From assembly GCF_004770105.1 (NCBI RefSeq), contig NZ_RQEY01000010.1, positions 124,001 through 188,000 of the forward strand: a stretch of 64,000 nucleotides of DNA, given 5' to 3'. Positions 39,094-49,699 of this stretch are shown here, in pieces; the first letter of the stretch is position 1; every line of letters starts with the position of its first letter. The notes beneath the pieces are model-generated. The model did not search any database. It was not told where the DNA came from and saw only the letters and a list, made by a program, of their open reading frames with translations. The stretch comes from Leptospira andrefontaineae. GTDB taxonomy: Bacteria; Spirochaetota; Leptospiria; Leptospirales; Leptospiraceae. The translations under genes and the position numbers were made by a program.

Positions 39094-39123
39094 AGAGGCT
39101 CAGGAAACTGAGCCTCTTTTTTT
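39094..39123 (+). terminator. terminator after the FecR-domain gene
   Basis: Ten-base perfect stem (AGAGGCTCAG / CTGAGCCTCT) with a GAAA loop, then six Ts, 29 bases after the stop codon. The convergent lipoprotein gene ends a few bases beyond, so the hairpin may serve both directions, though the U-tract favours the plus strand. Confidence 0.9.
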
Positions 39124-39126
39124 ATC

Positions 39127-42100
39127 CTAAGGGCAGGTGATCGCATTTCCAGGATTTGAAGCAAATGCTCCTTGGAACTGAAGTCCACCAAACAGATACG
39201 GATAAGCTTCCGAATTTGGGATAGGTATAGTTACCAATCTCAACTTATCCGTAGTGGATTGCAGATTACATTTATTTCCAGAGCTTGTATTCGTAATCGC
39301 ATCCAAAGTTAAAGAACTAGGTAGAGGCACTTGTCTCAATACGTTATTTACCAAAGGAACGATCAAGGAACGGATCAAAGGATCAACCACTTGGAAAATT
39401 CCCTTAGGGTCCAGACCAAAAGGATTAAATGTAGGCCCTTCCAAAATGTCCATTGTATAAGACATGCTGGCCTCATCCTTACGGATTACAAGACTCATTG
39501 CATTCAAATTATTATATTGAGGTTTTCCCGTAGGATCCGGATTCACAAAAGGAATAAAATTGAAAGACCCATCCCCTTTTATACTCACTCTCACTGTATT
39601 CAACAGATAACGACAACTATTTGCAGCGTTATCTGCCGCAGCTGCGCTACAAGGCACAGAACTTCCGTTGCCAACATCGGTTCCAGGAAGTCTTCTTCCA
39701 TATATTCTTAATTCTAAATCCGTAAAGTTCACAACCAAGGTAGGAAGAGAACTTGTACCCCCGAATTTGAACTCACCATTCGGAGCATGTATAGCATAGA
39801 CATCTATGTCCACATCATCCATTGCACTTACATTCGGAACAAATTTGGTTGGGTCGCTCGGTTTTAATCCAACCAAAGGTCTACCTGGCGATAAGATATT
39901 CAGCAAAGTCCCAACTTTCACCAATTCTTGAGTTAACTCAAAAAGAGGATCTGAGCCTGCATACTGCTTGATCTGATTTATAAATTGTTTATTGATCCTT
40001 AAATTTAAGGCTCCATTTTGCCAGAGGCTATAAGCTGCTTGAGTTACAGTATCCGCATTCAAAGTAAGAAGTAAGCCAGGATTTGCATTACTTCTGGAGA
40101 ATGGATATGTTTTTGTCATAGCTGATCCTGTCGGAATTGGACGAGTGCTTACAAAACCGGTAGCTAATTGATGTCCATGATAATTCGGATCCGTATTTGC
40201 AAGAGGTGTTTTTGCCACCAAAGATACACTTGCAGAAGTTAAAATCCCTTTGTTCGTACCATCCGATTTAACGATCGCATCATTTTGCGCCATCAATCTA
40301 AGAGATAAAGGGAAATTATTCAAGGGTGCTGGCAAATAATCAGGCAAAGTAACATCCAAACCTGGATTATTCAAAGAAACTAATACAGCATTCATTGCCT
40401 CCACTGATACCCTTTCCACGATATCTCTCAGCATTGATTGTGTTATATATGGTGTCGCCTGAGGAACCGCGTTATTCGCCACACTTTCAGTAATAGGAGA
40501 AAGCCATGAACCTAATGTGTCCGTAGCAGCGAGTAAATTTACTCCGGCTACATTTAGATTATTGGTCCATTCAGAAACATAGAAGTTCCCGTTTATCCCG
40601 TCCGTAGGTGTATATGGAGTTTTGATAGTAACTGCAATCTTACCTGCAGTATCGAAGCTTGCATTTGCTTTCGCTCTCGCCAAACGAGAAGTATATGGCG
40701 AGTTCGGATTTAAAGTAGCCGTTGTAGAGAATCCATATGTATCGTCATTTCCTAACAAACAAGCAAGACCAGTACAATCATGAGAATATCCGATAGTAGT
40801 GATATCAATCACGGATCTTTTTCCGTTTAGGTCTACACCCATTACGCCATCCGCTTGGACATAAATTGAATCTGTAATATTCGTAGTATTATCAGGAGCT
40901 AAAGGAGGAACTACCACATTATTGATATAAACATCCAACCACATAGGAAGGTTTCCGAGAAAGCTTGCAGTAATATTGAATGCACCGGTATTTCCTGCGA
41001 TCCCACAATATCCGTTCCCGAATTGACCTGCCATATCCCCGTAAGTCTTCACATAGTTCACAGAAATAGGGAAATCGTTGGCAGTGATAGACCAAAAATC
41101 TATACATCTTCTATCTGAAAAATTCCCATTCCCGTCGGGATCTCTAAGAGGAGCGACATCAGTAGTCTTTGGAGATCCGGAGAAATCGTTAAAAGTTTTA
41201 TTTGTGATCTTAAAATCCGCATGAGCAAATCTTTGTAGAATATTGGAAAATAACTTTAAAGTTTGTGCTTCATCAAAAACAGCCGCAGACGCATTGGAGA
41301 TTAAAGCATAAGGAGTAGAATTTACTTTTCCATAATTGAATCCGAATGATCTACGGAAGGTTTTCCCATCGGCAGTAGAGATAAGGAATTCGTAAGCGTT
41401 CCCACCTTGGAAAGGTTTTAGTCCTAGTTTTGCTCCAGAAAAAGCATTCAAGTTCAATGAAGAAGCTAAAGGTGCTGTCATATCGCAAGGAGAAGCTGCA
41501 CAAATTATATGTTCCGCAGTGGAACCCATATGTTTTAATTTAATAGTTTGGATTTGGTTTGGATTACTAGGATTGGAGAAACTAGCAGTCAGGTTCATAG
41601 AAATTGTACCAGGAGTTGCATCCAAGTAAGTCAGATCCTTTTGTGAATTCGCCGGCCCTACCCCAGTACCATTTAAGGACATCGTAATATAATAATCCGG
41701 CTCGGTAATGAAGCTGACCGTATAAGGTTGCAAACTTCCACCTTCCAAACCTTTCGAAGCAGAGGTCAAAGTAAGCTTGTAAGTAGTATTTGCTTTTAAT
41801 TCCCGATAAGGATCGAATACTAATCTTCCACCGGATTTCCAATAGAAAGTTCCTCCCTTTTCAGTAGGAGGTCCAGGTAGAAGGGTCCCGTTATCTTCCG
41901 TAAATACAAAGTCAGCCTTTACCGTGCTTGAAACCATCGGTTCGGAGAAAACGATCTCTAAACTTTTATAACGATCTACCTGGGTGAGACTAGCTAAATT
42001 AAGAAGGACCTGAGGACCTGCAGTCCCGAAATCAACAGGCAATGTAGCAGGTGTATCCGTTTCAGTATAATTAATATTATTGGAAGTCCCGGGGATAGAA

Positions 42101-42267
42101 CCTCCATCATCGATAGGTATCCCAATAGAACTAAGGAAGGAATCGAGCATTCCACCCCCTTTTTCGGAATCCTTACATCCCAAAAACATAAGGGGGAGCG
42201 TCAGACAGGTTATAACAACCGTCCGTTTAATAAAAATTCTATCTCTTTCACCCAATCCGGTAACCAT
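39127..42267 (-). CDS. giant Ig-like (Big_5) lipoprotein, paralogue 2
   Basis: 1046 residues from the Met at 42267, which has a GGAG site nine bases upstream. The frame is open 19 codons further. Signal peptide with lipobox MFLGC (VVITCLTLPLMFLGCKDSE). An SbsA-type Ig-like domain (about 85-190) has KSLEIVFSEPM, GGRLVFDPYRELK and TTYKLTLTSASKGLEGG. The remaining about 830 residues are not recognised. It is a close paralogue of the next gene upstream in transcription. Probably surface-exposed or outer-membrane associated in the periplasm. Confidence 0.8.
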   Translation of the reverse strand: MVTGLGERDRIFIKRTVVITCLTLPLMFLGCKDSEKGGGMLDSFLSSIGIPIDDGGSIPGTSNNINYTETDTPATLPVDFGTAGPQVLLNLASLTQVDRYKSLEIVFSEPMVSSTVKADFVFTEDNGTLLPGPPTEKGGTFYWKSGGRLVFDPYRELKANTTYKLTLTSASKGLEGGSLQPYTVSFITEPDYYITMSLNGTGVGPANSQKDLTYLDATPGTISMNLTASFSNPSNPNQIQTIKLKHMGSTAEHIICAASPCDMTAPLASSLNLNAFSGAKLGLKPFQGGNAYEFLISTADGKTFRRSFGFNYGKVNSTPYALISNASAAVFDEAQTLKLFSNILQRFAHADFKITNKTFNDFSGSPKTTDVAPLRDPDGNGNFSDRRCIDFWSITANDFPISVNYVKTYGDMAGQFGNGYCGIAGNTGAFNITASFLGNLPMWLDVYINNVVVPPLAPDNTTNITDSIYVQADGVMGVDLNGKRSVIDITTIGYSHDCTGLACLLGNDDTYGFSTTATLNPNSPYTSRLARAKANASFDTAGKIAVTIKTPYTPTDGINGNFYVSEWTNNLNVAGVNLLAATDTLGSWLSPITESVANNAVPQATPYITQSMLRDIVERVSVEAMNAVLVSLNNPGLDVTLPDYLPAPLNNFPLSLRLMAQNDAIVKSDGTNKGILTSASVSLVAKTPLANTDPNYHGHQLATGFVSTRPIPTGSAMTKTYPFSRSNANPGLLLTLNADTVTQAAYSLWQNGALNLRINKQFINQIKQYAGSDPLFELTQELVKVGTLLNILSPGRPLVGLKPSDPTKFVPNVSAMDDVDIDVYAIHAPNGEFKFGGTSSLPTLVVNFTDLELRIYGRRLPGTDVGNGSSVPCSAAAADNAANSCRYLLNTVRVSIKGDGSFNFIPFVNPDPTGKPQYNNLNAMSLVIRKDEASMSYTMDILEGPTFNPFGLDPKGIFQVVDPLIRSLIVPLVNNVLRQVPLPSSLTLDAITNTSSGNKCNLQSTTDKLRLVTIPIPNSEAYPYLFGGLQFQGAFASNPGNAITCP

Positions 42268-42496
42268 TTTTTTTCTCCAGTCTTCAATCGCATGATTTCT
42301 TTCGAATTCGGCCGGAATCGGCACCCGTCAGTGCCTATCCAACCTCGGACTGGACCTTCTTCTTTCGAAAAACCGGCCCGGCCCTTAAGAGTTTATTTTC
42401 AATTTTGGAGAAAACTCTTTGGTTAGGAATTTATTCTATTTTTATAATATTATATTTCTATACTCTACCCTATTCTATTCCTATCTATACAACTTA

Positions 42497-45400
42497 TTAA
42501 GGACATTGCACCACGGTTCCAGGATTTGTAGCAGCAGCTCCTTGGAACTGAAGACCTCCGAATAGATACGGATAAGGTTCCGTATTCGGGATCGGGATAG
42601 TGATCAATTTCAATTTATCAGTAGTAGACTGAAGATTACATACCGCACCCGAAGAAAAATTCGTAATAGCCGAAACGTTCAGAGATTTAGGCAAAGGCAC
42701 TTGGCGTAATACGTTATTCACTAAAGGAATGATCAATGAACGGATCAATGGATCTACTACTTGAAAAATTCCCTTAGGATCCAGACCGAATGGGTTCACA
42801 GAATTTCCTTCAAGAATATCCAGAGTATAGGCCATACTATTCTCGTCTTTTTTGATCACAAGACTCATCGCGTTCAAATTATTATACTGTGGTTTTCCGG
42901 TAGGATCCGGATTCACAAATGGAATAAAATTGAAAGACCCATCCCCTTTGATACTTACACGCACCGTATTCAGAAGATAACGACAACTGTTTGCGGCATT
43001 ATCCGCTGCCGCAGAAGAGCAGGTTATCGAACTTAAGGTAGGATACCCGATCTGAGTTCCGTTCGGTCTTCTTCCATAAATTCTTAATTCCAAATCCGTA
43101 AAGTTCACCACTAATGCAGGAATTGAATTCGCTCCGCCAAACTTAAACTCACCGTTAGGAGCATGGATCGCATATACATCAATATCCACATCATCCGACT
43201 GTTTTACATTTTGGATTAACTTACTAGAATCGCTTGGATTCAAACCTACTAAAGTGGATCTACCTGGAGCCAAAATATTCAGAAGAGTTCCGACTTTTAC
43301 CAACTCTTGGGTCAACTGGAATAGAGGATCGGAACCCGCATATGCTGTGATCGAATCTATAAAAGGTTTATTGATCCTTAAATTTAATGCACCGTTTTGC
43401 CAGAGGCTATAAGCGGCCTGAGTAACAGTATCTGCAGTCAGGGTCAAAAGAAGTCCAGGGTTCGTGGAACTTTTAGAGAATGGGAAAGTTTTGGTCAAAG
43501 CATCTGCATTAGGAACAGGGCGAGTGCTCACAAAACCAGAAGCCAATTGGTGTCCGTGATAATTCGGATCCGTATTTATGAGTGGATTCTTGGCTACCAA
43601 AGCAACAGAAGCAGAACCAACTAATCCTTTATTCGCTCCAGAAACTGTAGGAGCTACATCCGTTTGGAATTTCAATTTTAAGGAAAGAGGGAAACTTTGG
43701 AGAGGTGTCGGAAGATAATCCGGTAAGATAACATCCAAACCAGGGTTCGCCAAAGAAGTCACAACTGCATTCAACGCGTTAGGCGCAACCTTTTGGATCA
43801 CGTCTTTTAGCATGGATTGAGTGATTGCAGGTTTAAGAGCAGGAACCATTCCGTTCGCAATAGAAGCAGTCACGGAAGATAAAAGGTCCGCTGCCCAGGA
43901 AGTAGAATCCACATAGTCGACGGAATCCAGATCTCCTGCATTGTTTTTTACACGTAAATGGTCGGACCATTCTTTTGTATAAAAATTATCGGCAGTGGTA
44001 TTTGCAGGTAGGGCTGCTATTGTTAATGGAGTTTTAATTGCAATATTAAATTCCCCATTCGAATCCACGATAGTATTCGTATTTGCTACTGCGGCACGAG
44101 GACTTGCGGTCTCATTTAAATTCACTTCTGCGATAGTAGTGAAATAGAACTTACTACCGGAGCCTACAAGTCCTATACCGATAGCATTCCTGTTTCTTGC
44201 GATGATAGCAAGATTGATGATCGCCTTACGACCGTTAATATTCACTTTCAGGTTATTATTTGCAGGAACACTTAAACCTGCAGTGATCGTAGGATCAGCT
44301 CCAGTCATAGCAGGGATATTAACCCCAGTAATATAAACGTCCATATCGAAGTCGGAACAACCTAAGAAACATCCATTACCTACGAATGCTCCGGGATTTG
44401 CACCTGCTGCTCCGCAATATCCGTCTCCATTATCAGGGTCTGTAGAATCACCGAAACTACGGATAAAATTGATCTCTGAATGATAATCGATACAATGGCT
44501 AGTTCTTTTCCCGGTACTCTTCGGATTATTCGAAAAATCTGAAAAAGATTTATTAACGATCTTATAATCGTTTTTAGCGAATCTCTCTAAAATTTGGCCG
44601 AACAATTTTAACGCCTGGGTCTCATCCACAATCACTGCCGCACCATTCGTGATTAAAGCATATGGAGAAGTATTTACTTTTCCATAATTGAATCCGAATG
44701 ATCTACGGAATACTTTACCGTTAGCAGTAGTGATCTCAAAGATATAAGCATTTCCACCTTGGAAAGGTTTTAAGCCCACTTTTGCTCCGGAGAAGGTATT
44801 CAGATTTAAAGAAGAAGCAAGAGGAACGGTCATATCGCAAGGAGGAGCGGCACAGATCACATGCTCCGCGGTAGAGCTTAAATGTTTCAGTTTGATCGTC
44901 TGGATGGCATTCGTACCGCTGATCGGAGAAGAAAAACTTGCGTTCAAGTTCATCGCGATTGTTCCAGGAGCAGCGTCTGTATAGGTTAAGTCCTTAGAAG
45001 AATTTGCAGGACCAACTGCTGTTCCGTTTAACGTAGCACCGATCAGATAATCGGGCTCGGTAGTAAATTCTATTGTATAAGGTTGAAGATTTCCACCTTC
45101 TAAACCTTGAGAAGCACTAGTCAAAGTTAGCTGATACGTAGTATTCGGCTTCAACTCTTTGTAAGGGTCAAAGATCAATCTACCGCCAGATTTCCAATAA
45201 AAGGATCCGCCCTTTTCAGCAGCAGGCCCCGGCAATAAGGTTCCGGTTTTTTCCTTCAGAACAAAATCACCATTCACTGTAGATTGAGTCATAGGCTCAG
45301 AGAAAACAATCTCCAGACTTTTATAACGATCTACTTGGTCGGTAGAAGATAAATTTAATAATGCTTGGGGCCCGGCAGTTCCAAAATCCACAGGAAGAGT

Positions 45401-45631
45401 CGCAGGTTCATCGGTGTCTTTATATGGAGTTAAAGACGCACTAGTAGGAAGGCTTCCTCCGGAATCAGTAGCGATCCCGAGGCTTGCAAAGATTGAATCA
45501 GAAAGGCTCGCTTGTTTTTCTGCCCCGCATCCAATAGATACGAATAGCACAGCGAAACTGATAAGTAAAAATCCTTTGAATGTTTGCATCTTCATTTGTG
45601 TCGGTAGTCCCGTTATATATCTATTTTTCAT
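42497..45631 (-). CDS. giant Ig-like (Big_5) lipoprotein, paralogue 1
   Basis: 1044 residues. Signal peptide with lipobox SIGC (FAVLFVSIGCGAE). Same order as the adjacent paralogue: Ig-like domain with KSLEIVFSEPM, GGRLIFDPYKELK and TTYQLTLTSASQGLEGG, then long shared blocks such as YHGHQLASGFVSTRPVP, DDVDIDVYAIHAPNGEFKFG and a C-terminus with QSTTDKLKLITIPIPN. The first Met overlaps the upstream stop as ATGA, which suggests translational coupling; Met13 at 45595 is an alternative start. The middle diverges (extra Cys-rich CGAAGANPGAF), so the copies are not recent duplicates. Confidence 0.8.
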   Translation of the reverse strand: MKNRYITGLPTQMKMQTFKGFLLISFAVLFVSIGCGAEKQASLSDSIFASLGIATDSGGSLPTSASLTPYKDTDEPATLPVDFGTAGPQALLNLSSTDQVDRYKSLEIVFSEPMTQSTVNGDFVLKEKTGTLLPGPAAEKGGSFYWKSGGRLIFDPYKELKPNTTYQLTLTSASQGLEGGNLQPYTIEFTTEPDYLIGATLNGTAVGPANSSKDLTYTDAAPGTIAMNLNASFSSPISGTNAIQTIKLKHLSSTAEHVICAAPPCDMTVPLASSLNLNTFSGAKVGLKPFQGGNAYIFEITTANGKVFRRSFGFNYGKVNTSPYALITNGAAVIVDETQALKLFGQILERFAKNDYKIVNKSFSDFSNNPKSTGKRTSHCIDYHSEINFIRSFGDSTDPDNGDGYCGAAGANPGAFVGNGCFLGCSDFDMDVYITGVNIPAMTGADPTITAGLSVPANNNLKVNINGRKAIINLAIIARNRNAIGIGLVGSGSKFYFTTIAEVNLNETASPRAAVANTNTIVDSNGEFNIAIKTPLTIAALPANTTADNFYTKEWSDHLRVKNNAGDLDSVDYVDSTSWAADLLSSVTASIANGMVPALKPAITQSMLKDVIQKVAPNALNAVVTSLANPGLDVILPDYLPTPLQSFPLSLKLKFQTDVAPTVSGANKGLVGSASVALVAKNPLINTDPNYHGHQLASGFVSTRPVPNADALTKTFPFSKSSTNPGLLLTLTADTVTQAAYSLWQNGALNLRINKPFIDSITAYAGSDPLFQLTQELVKVGTLLNILAPGRSTLVGLNPSDSSKLIQNVKQSDDVDIDVYAIHAPNGEFKFGGANSIPALVVNFTDLELRIYGRRPNGTQIGYPTLSSITCSSAAADNAANSCRYLLNTVRVSIKGDGSFNFIPFVNPDPTGKPQYNNLNAMSLVIKKDENSMAYTLDILEGNSVNPFGLDPKGIFQVVDPLIRSLIIPLVNNVLRQVPLPKSLNVSAITNFSSGAVCNLQSTTDKLKLITIPIPNTEPYPYLFGGLQFQGAAATNPGTVVQCP

Positions 45632-48600
45632 CTTAGTGAGAATATCGCATTCATATCGTCCCAGTACGTCGACGTGGGCTGTCCATTATTCCAATTGTCA
45701 TAGAAGAAGGCGTCTGATCCGGAGAAACGACGACCTCTTTCATAAATATCACCGAACAATCCGATCAATGTCCCCGCAGAATAAAGGAATGCCCTGTTAT
45801 CCATAAGAGAAGTTTGGATCATATCGGATCTCAGAAGTACTTTAGTATTTTCGAATAGTTCCTCTACAGTGTATTGAGAAGACATGTTCGCATTCTTCTC
45901 TAAGAAACTGAAGAAGCTTCCAGGTTTACCTAATTGATAACCTGTTGCGTATAAGTTCCTTCCATAAGGAGCCATAGAATCCAAAACAGGAGGAAGACTT
46001 GTGGTCAAAATATCGGAAAGAGTATAAGTTCTTGTATCCAGAGCAGTGTTATTCGGGTCAGTATCATCTCCCACATAGAAGAGAGAAGAAATTAGATCCA
46101 AAGTATTTGTAATTTCACTCGCTGTGAGTTGGATATCCAACAGGAGATCCAATAAGAAATCCAAAGATTTCACTAAAGACCATCCGGAAGATCTGGAAAC
46201 GTAATCACGGATCCTTCTGACCAGATCATCTACTTTTACCCAGGTTGGGGCATATAGATCATTTCGAGGGCGATCATCGTATTTATCTGCTATACGATAA
46301 ACTAACCAATCAATCCCTTCATCGATAGCGAATTGGTTCGGACAGTTTGTTTGGAAATTCGCTTCTCCACCACAATCTGACCAAAGTTTTGTTTGGCCCA
46401 AGATGCCGGATAGACCATCCATCACCTTTCCCAGAGCATCTGCCTTTGCAGGATCTCCAAGATTTGTGGTGAACTTGATGAGTCCGGAAAGAATATCAGT
46501 TTTACTTAATAGATCCAAAGGACCGTCGGTCATACGGTTGCGATCAGTGCTTGTTGGTGTAGATGTACCTTCTATCAAAACACTGAGAAGACTTCTGTAA
46601 TTTTTAGAAGCTTTGTATTCAACAGGAGTAGCTGCGGGATTTCTCAATCCTGAGGCAATTCCTACAGTTCGAATTTGAATAAAGCTCGGTTTTGCAGGAA
46701 GATTGTCTCCCAATCTTGCAGTTTCATCCTGGCCAAAAAAAACATATGGTCGTGAAAAGATTTCAGCAAGTCCTGTAAAAAGTTTATAAGGATTTTTTCC
46801 TGCAGTTCTATTCGCAGGGATTTTAGCATCATCACCCAATGCTTTAGCCAATGCGACTATGAAAGGAGTTAAACGATTTCTTTTATTCCAGTTAGTATTT
46901 ACTTGAGAAGGAGGAGTATCTGTCGTCCCCAAGAAACCAAGCTGCTTGATCACACCCGCATTTTGAGATATTACGGGAGGAATCATTCCATACACAGTAG
47001 CTGGATCTGGAATTAAAAGAGGGAACAAAGCAGAATATACTGCAGTAACTTGGAAACCTTCGTTACCTGCTAGACCGTAACCCCATCCTTCCACCAAGAA
47101 AGCCGAATCAGCAGGTTCATTGGATAGATCCTGAAGATTCGTATCTTGAACTACCCAAGGTCCCGCTTGAGTATTTGAATCAAAAGACTTAAGTGGAGTT
47201 CCCTTCTTCTTCCAAAACCCATTGAAGTTTGTGCAATCATCTTTTAACGGACCACAATTCGGGCTTAGGTTCATCATTCCCATGATCCCATTTCCGATCG
47301 CTGTGATAAATAATGCTTCTTGGTAAGTAACTGTAGCAGCTAACTTAGCCCTAACAGGAAGAACTGCTACGAATCTTTTTTCGTATAGTAGCCACTGTAA
47401 ATTTTTATAGAACGCTTCTTCTGCACTTGCTACTAAGACTGGAGCAGGAACTGTTTCGGTTAGAGAATAGAATCCTTTATTAGTTAATACGGCAGAAGCG
47501 GCAGTTTGATCCACTCCCCCAAGATAAATTCTTCTTTCTCCGCCCGTTCCCGGATCAATTTGAATATAATATTTGGAAGTATTCCAACTAGGCTGGTATT
47601 GTAAGAGATTTCCGTTCGGCGCAATAGGTTGCCCGCCACCATCAGTTTGGCTATAATAAGGACCATATCCTTCTAAGGTAACTTTAACGATCCAATCCAA
47701 CATCCATGGAACTGTCTTATTATAAAGTTTGTCAAATTGGGATTCGTTCATTACAGCGCCACCTGTAGAAGTATCCGTAATCGGAAGAGTCTCTCCTCTG
47801 GAAGCGGCTTCTAAAATAGATAGAACCCTAGTATTGAAACCTATTCTGTATACCGATCCGTCTCTAAATACCTTCGAACTTGTGCGGCTTAATTCAGTAA
47901 TATTCTTAAAATTGAATGAATCACCGGTTCCAATCGCTGACCCCATACTAAACATTGCATCACCTAAGGTCAGCTCACCACCGGTTGTTACTGGGCCGGT
48001 ATCAGTTAATGCATTATTAACAACTTGAGTTGTGCTGCTATTTCCGGAATCAACCGGATTCCATCTATAACCGTAATTATCTGCAAGTGTAAGAACAATG
48101 AATAGTGTCTCAAGAGATGAAAGAGGGCGACTTTCCACATCCGTCTGGCGATTTCGTCCGTCACCATCTAATTGCAGAAGATCTTTGAATGTCTGGCTGG
48201 AACCGGAAGAATTACGCATAAAGTCGAGTAAGTATGCATTCTTAGCGGTCTCTTTCAGAACGTTTACAGTTACATCTCCCTGAGCAAAAATTAATCCCTT
48301 AATCGTTACGAACAAATCTCGTAACATCGTTCTCAATTCAGCAGGTTTTAAAGTACCACCTGGATTATTATAAGCCGCGTTCGTCGAATATTCGTTAGCA
48401 GTTGGCTCTGCAGGAGAAGTAGTATTTACGGTGAAGAAGTTCTCAGCGTTTATTATAAAATTCTTAAATGAGGTTTGAGGAGTCATCTGGTCCGCGAACC
48501 CGGCAGCCTTATACATCATCTCGCCGAAATCATAAACGAGAGAAATAAATCCTTCTTTTAAAGAACGATCCGTAAGGAGAGAAGGAGCAAAAAATCCTCC

Positions 48601-49275
48601 TAATAGATTCTCCACTCCCGTGCGGAATGTGGTATTTTTGCGTAATCCTTTATAAAGAAAATCTTCTATATCATGAAGATTGTCCACAGTGTCCGGATCT
48701 ACAAGAAGATCAGCGGTATCGTGTATGGAGGTCGCGACTTGATTCGCAGTTTTAGTATTATATTCTATTAAAAGTTGATTCGCGCCAAGAGGCATGAGAT
48801 TGCGAACCACAGGTTTATTATAATGACGTATCTTTTCAAAAACCGGCTGGATAGAAGAATATGCGGCAGGATTCGAAGTTTGCATCTTTTCGATCATGTC
48901 CGCAAGACCCAAAGAAAGAGTTTGAACACTAGTTCTACTCTGCAACATTGCGGATTCTAATGCGCGAATTGTACCTAAATTATCTGTTCTTGGCGCTTGG
49001 GAGAGCGCATCACCCAAGGCGTCATTGAAGCCAACCGGGTCCATATTGGTAAAAAAACTCTTCACCACCGGATAAGGATTCAAAAAACTGAATAAAGAAA
49101 CACCTTGGTAGTCGTCGGTATTATCTGAGAATTGAGAAATTCCGTTCTTGTCCGTTCCCGCATGAGAGCAAGCCCCGGATAATGAGAATATAAGAGAAAT
49201 GAAAATTATATTTTTCTTAAAATCAAGAAGGCGAAATTTTCCCCTGGTGATTTCTCCTATTGGCAGCATCTTCAT
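45628..49275 (-). CDS. giant lipoprotein of unknown function
   Basis: 1215 residues, with signal peptide and lipobox LSGAC (FISLIFSLSGACSHAG). The mature protein is largely soluble, with several repeated-looking helical patches but no domain I recognise. It is the first gene of a three-lipoprotein run and probably encodes the partner of the two Ig-like lipoproteins downstream. The ribosome-binding AAGGG lies directly before Met1 and six bases before Met3, so the start could be the Met at 49269. The upstream region holds a perfect palindrome. Confidence 0.75.
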   Translation of the reverse strand: MKMLPIGEITRGKFRLLDFKKNIIFISLIFSLSGACSHAGTDKNGISQFSDNTDDYQGVSLFSFLNPYPVVKSFFTNMDPVGFNDALGDALSQAPRTDNLGTIRALESAMLQSRTSVQTLSLGLADMIEKMQTSNPAAYSSIQPVFEKIRHYNKPVVRNLMPLGANQLLIEYNTKTANQVATSIHDTADLLVDPDTVDNLHDIEDFLYKGLRKNTTFRTGVENLLGGFFAPSLLTDRSLKEGFISLVYDFGEMMYKAAGFADQMTPQTSFKNFIINAENFFTVNTTSPAEPTANEYSTNAAYNNPGGTLKPAELRTMLRDLFVTIKGLIFAQGDVTVNVLKETAKNAYLLDFMRNSSGSSQTFKDLLQLDGDGRNRQTDVESRPLSSLETLFIVLTLADNYGYRWNPVDSGNSSTTQVVNNALTDTGPVTTGGELTLGDAMFSMGSAIGTGDSFNFKNITELSRTSSKVFRDGSVYRIGFNTRVLSILEAASRGETLPITDTSTGGAVMNESQFDKLYNKTVPWMLDWIVKVTLEGYGPYYSQTDGGGQPIAPNGNLLQYQPSWNTSKYYIQIDPGTGGERRIYLGGVDQTAASAVLTNKGFYSLTETVPAPVLVASAEEAFYKNLQWLLYEKRFVAVLPVRAKLAATVTYQEALFITAIGNGIMGMMNLSPNCGPLKDDCTNFNGFWKKKGTPLKSFDSNTQAGPWVVQDTNLQDLSNEPADSAFLVEGWGYGLAGNEGFQVTAVYSALFPLLIPDPATVYGMIPPVISQNAGVIKQLGFLGTTDTPPSQVNTNWNKRNRLTPFIVALAKALGDDAKIPANRTAGKNPYKLFTGLAEIFSRPYVFFGQDETARLGDNLPAKPSFIQIRTVGIASGLRNPAATPVEYKASKNYRSLLSVLIEGTSTPTSTDRNRMTDGPLDLLSKTDILSGLIKFTTNLGDPAKADALGKVMDGLSGILGQTKLWSDCGGEANFQTNCPNQFAIDEGIDWLVYRIADKYDDRPRNDLYAPTWVKVDDLVRRIRDYVSRSSGWSLVKSLDFLLDLLLDIQLTASEITNTLDLISSLFYVGDDTDPNNTALDTRTYTLSDILTTSLPPVLDSMAPYGRNLYATGYQLGKPGSFFSFLEKNANMSSQYTVEELFENTKVLLRSDMIQTSLMDNRAFLYSAGTLIGLFGDIYERGRRFSGSDAFFYDNWNNGQPTSTYWDDMNAIFSLR

Positions 49276-49481
49276 CCCTTAAACCTCTCTGGGTCCATGT
49301 TCGCTTTTTTGAACAATTGTTATTTTTTAGAACCAGAACGGCTTCTATTTATACCGTGGTTCCAAAAAACCTTCAATCTTTTTTTATATCAATTGTTCGA
49401 ATCGTGTATCGATCGCTATACTGGTACATACTATAACGGTATAGACAAGGACTTTTTTCACTATAATTGATGATTTTTGGG

Positions 49482-49495
49482 ATAACGTACGTTAT
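49482..49495. promoter_or_regulatory. palindrome ATAACGTACGTTAT, candidate operator
   Basis: Perfect 14-bp palindrome about 210 bases upstream of the giant lipoprotein start. Its core AACGTACGTT recurs at 50882-50891, upstream of the TMEM43-like gene. Regulator unknown. Confidence 0.45.
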
Positions 49496-49646
49496 TTTTA
49501 ACTGTCTTATACGTCTCTTATTTTCTCAGAATTCCACTTAAAATCATGTTCTAAAGCATGATTTAATCTAGGTTTCGAATGAACGCACGTTAATTTTTTG
49601 GAAAGTTTTTATTGACAATACCTGATTTCAGAAACCAGGAAAAATA

Positions 49647-49674
49647 AAAAAGGCCGAGAAATTCCCGGCCTTTT
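49647..49674 (-). terminator. terminator of the TMEM43-like gene
   Basis: Nine-base stem AAAAGGCCG / CGGCCTTTT, then TTTTTTATTTTT on the minus strand, about 25 bases after the stop codon of the TMEM43-like gene. Confidence 0.85.
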
Positions 49675-49699
49675 CTTTATTACATTTTGAATATGTAAA

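Larger units (their letters stand above)
49276..49699. other. 424-base intergenic region
   Basis: No gene seen. AT-rich leader of the giant lipoprotein operon. It contains ATAACGTACGTTAT (49482-49495, perfect palindrome), an imperfect relative at 49581-49592 and the terminator hairpin of the TMEM43-like gene near the right end. An inverted repeat GAACCACGG ... CCGTTCTGGTTC lies about 90 bases upstream of the lipoprotein start. Confidence 0.6.

Noticed and set aside
49609..49614. TTGACA on the plus strand near 49610
   Set aside because: No -10 follows at suitable distance and it points straight into the terminator of the TMEM43-like gene.
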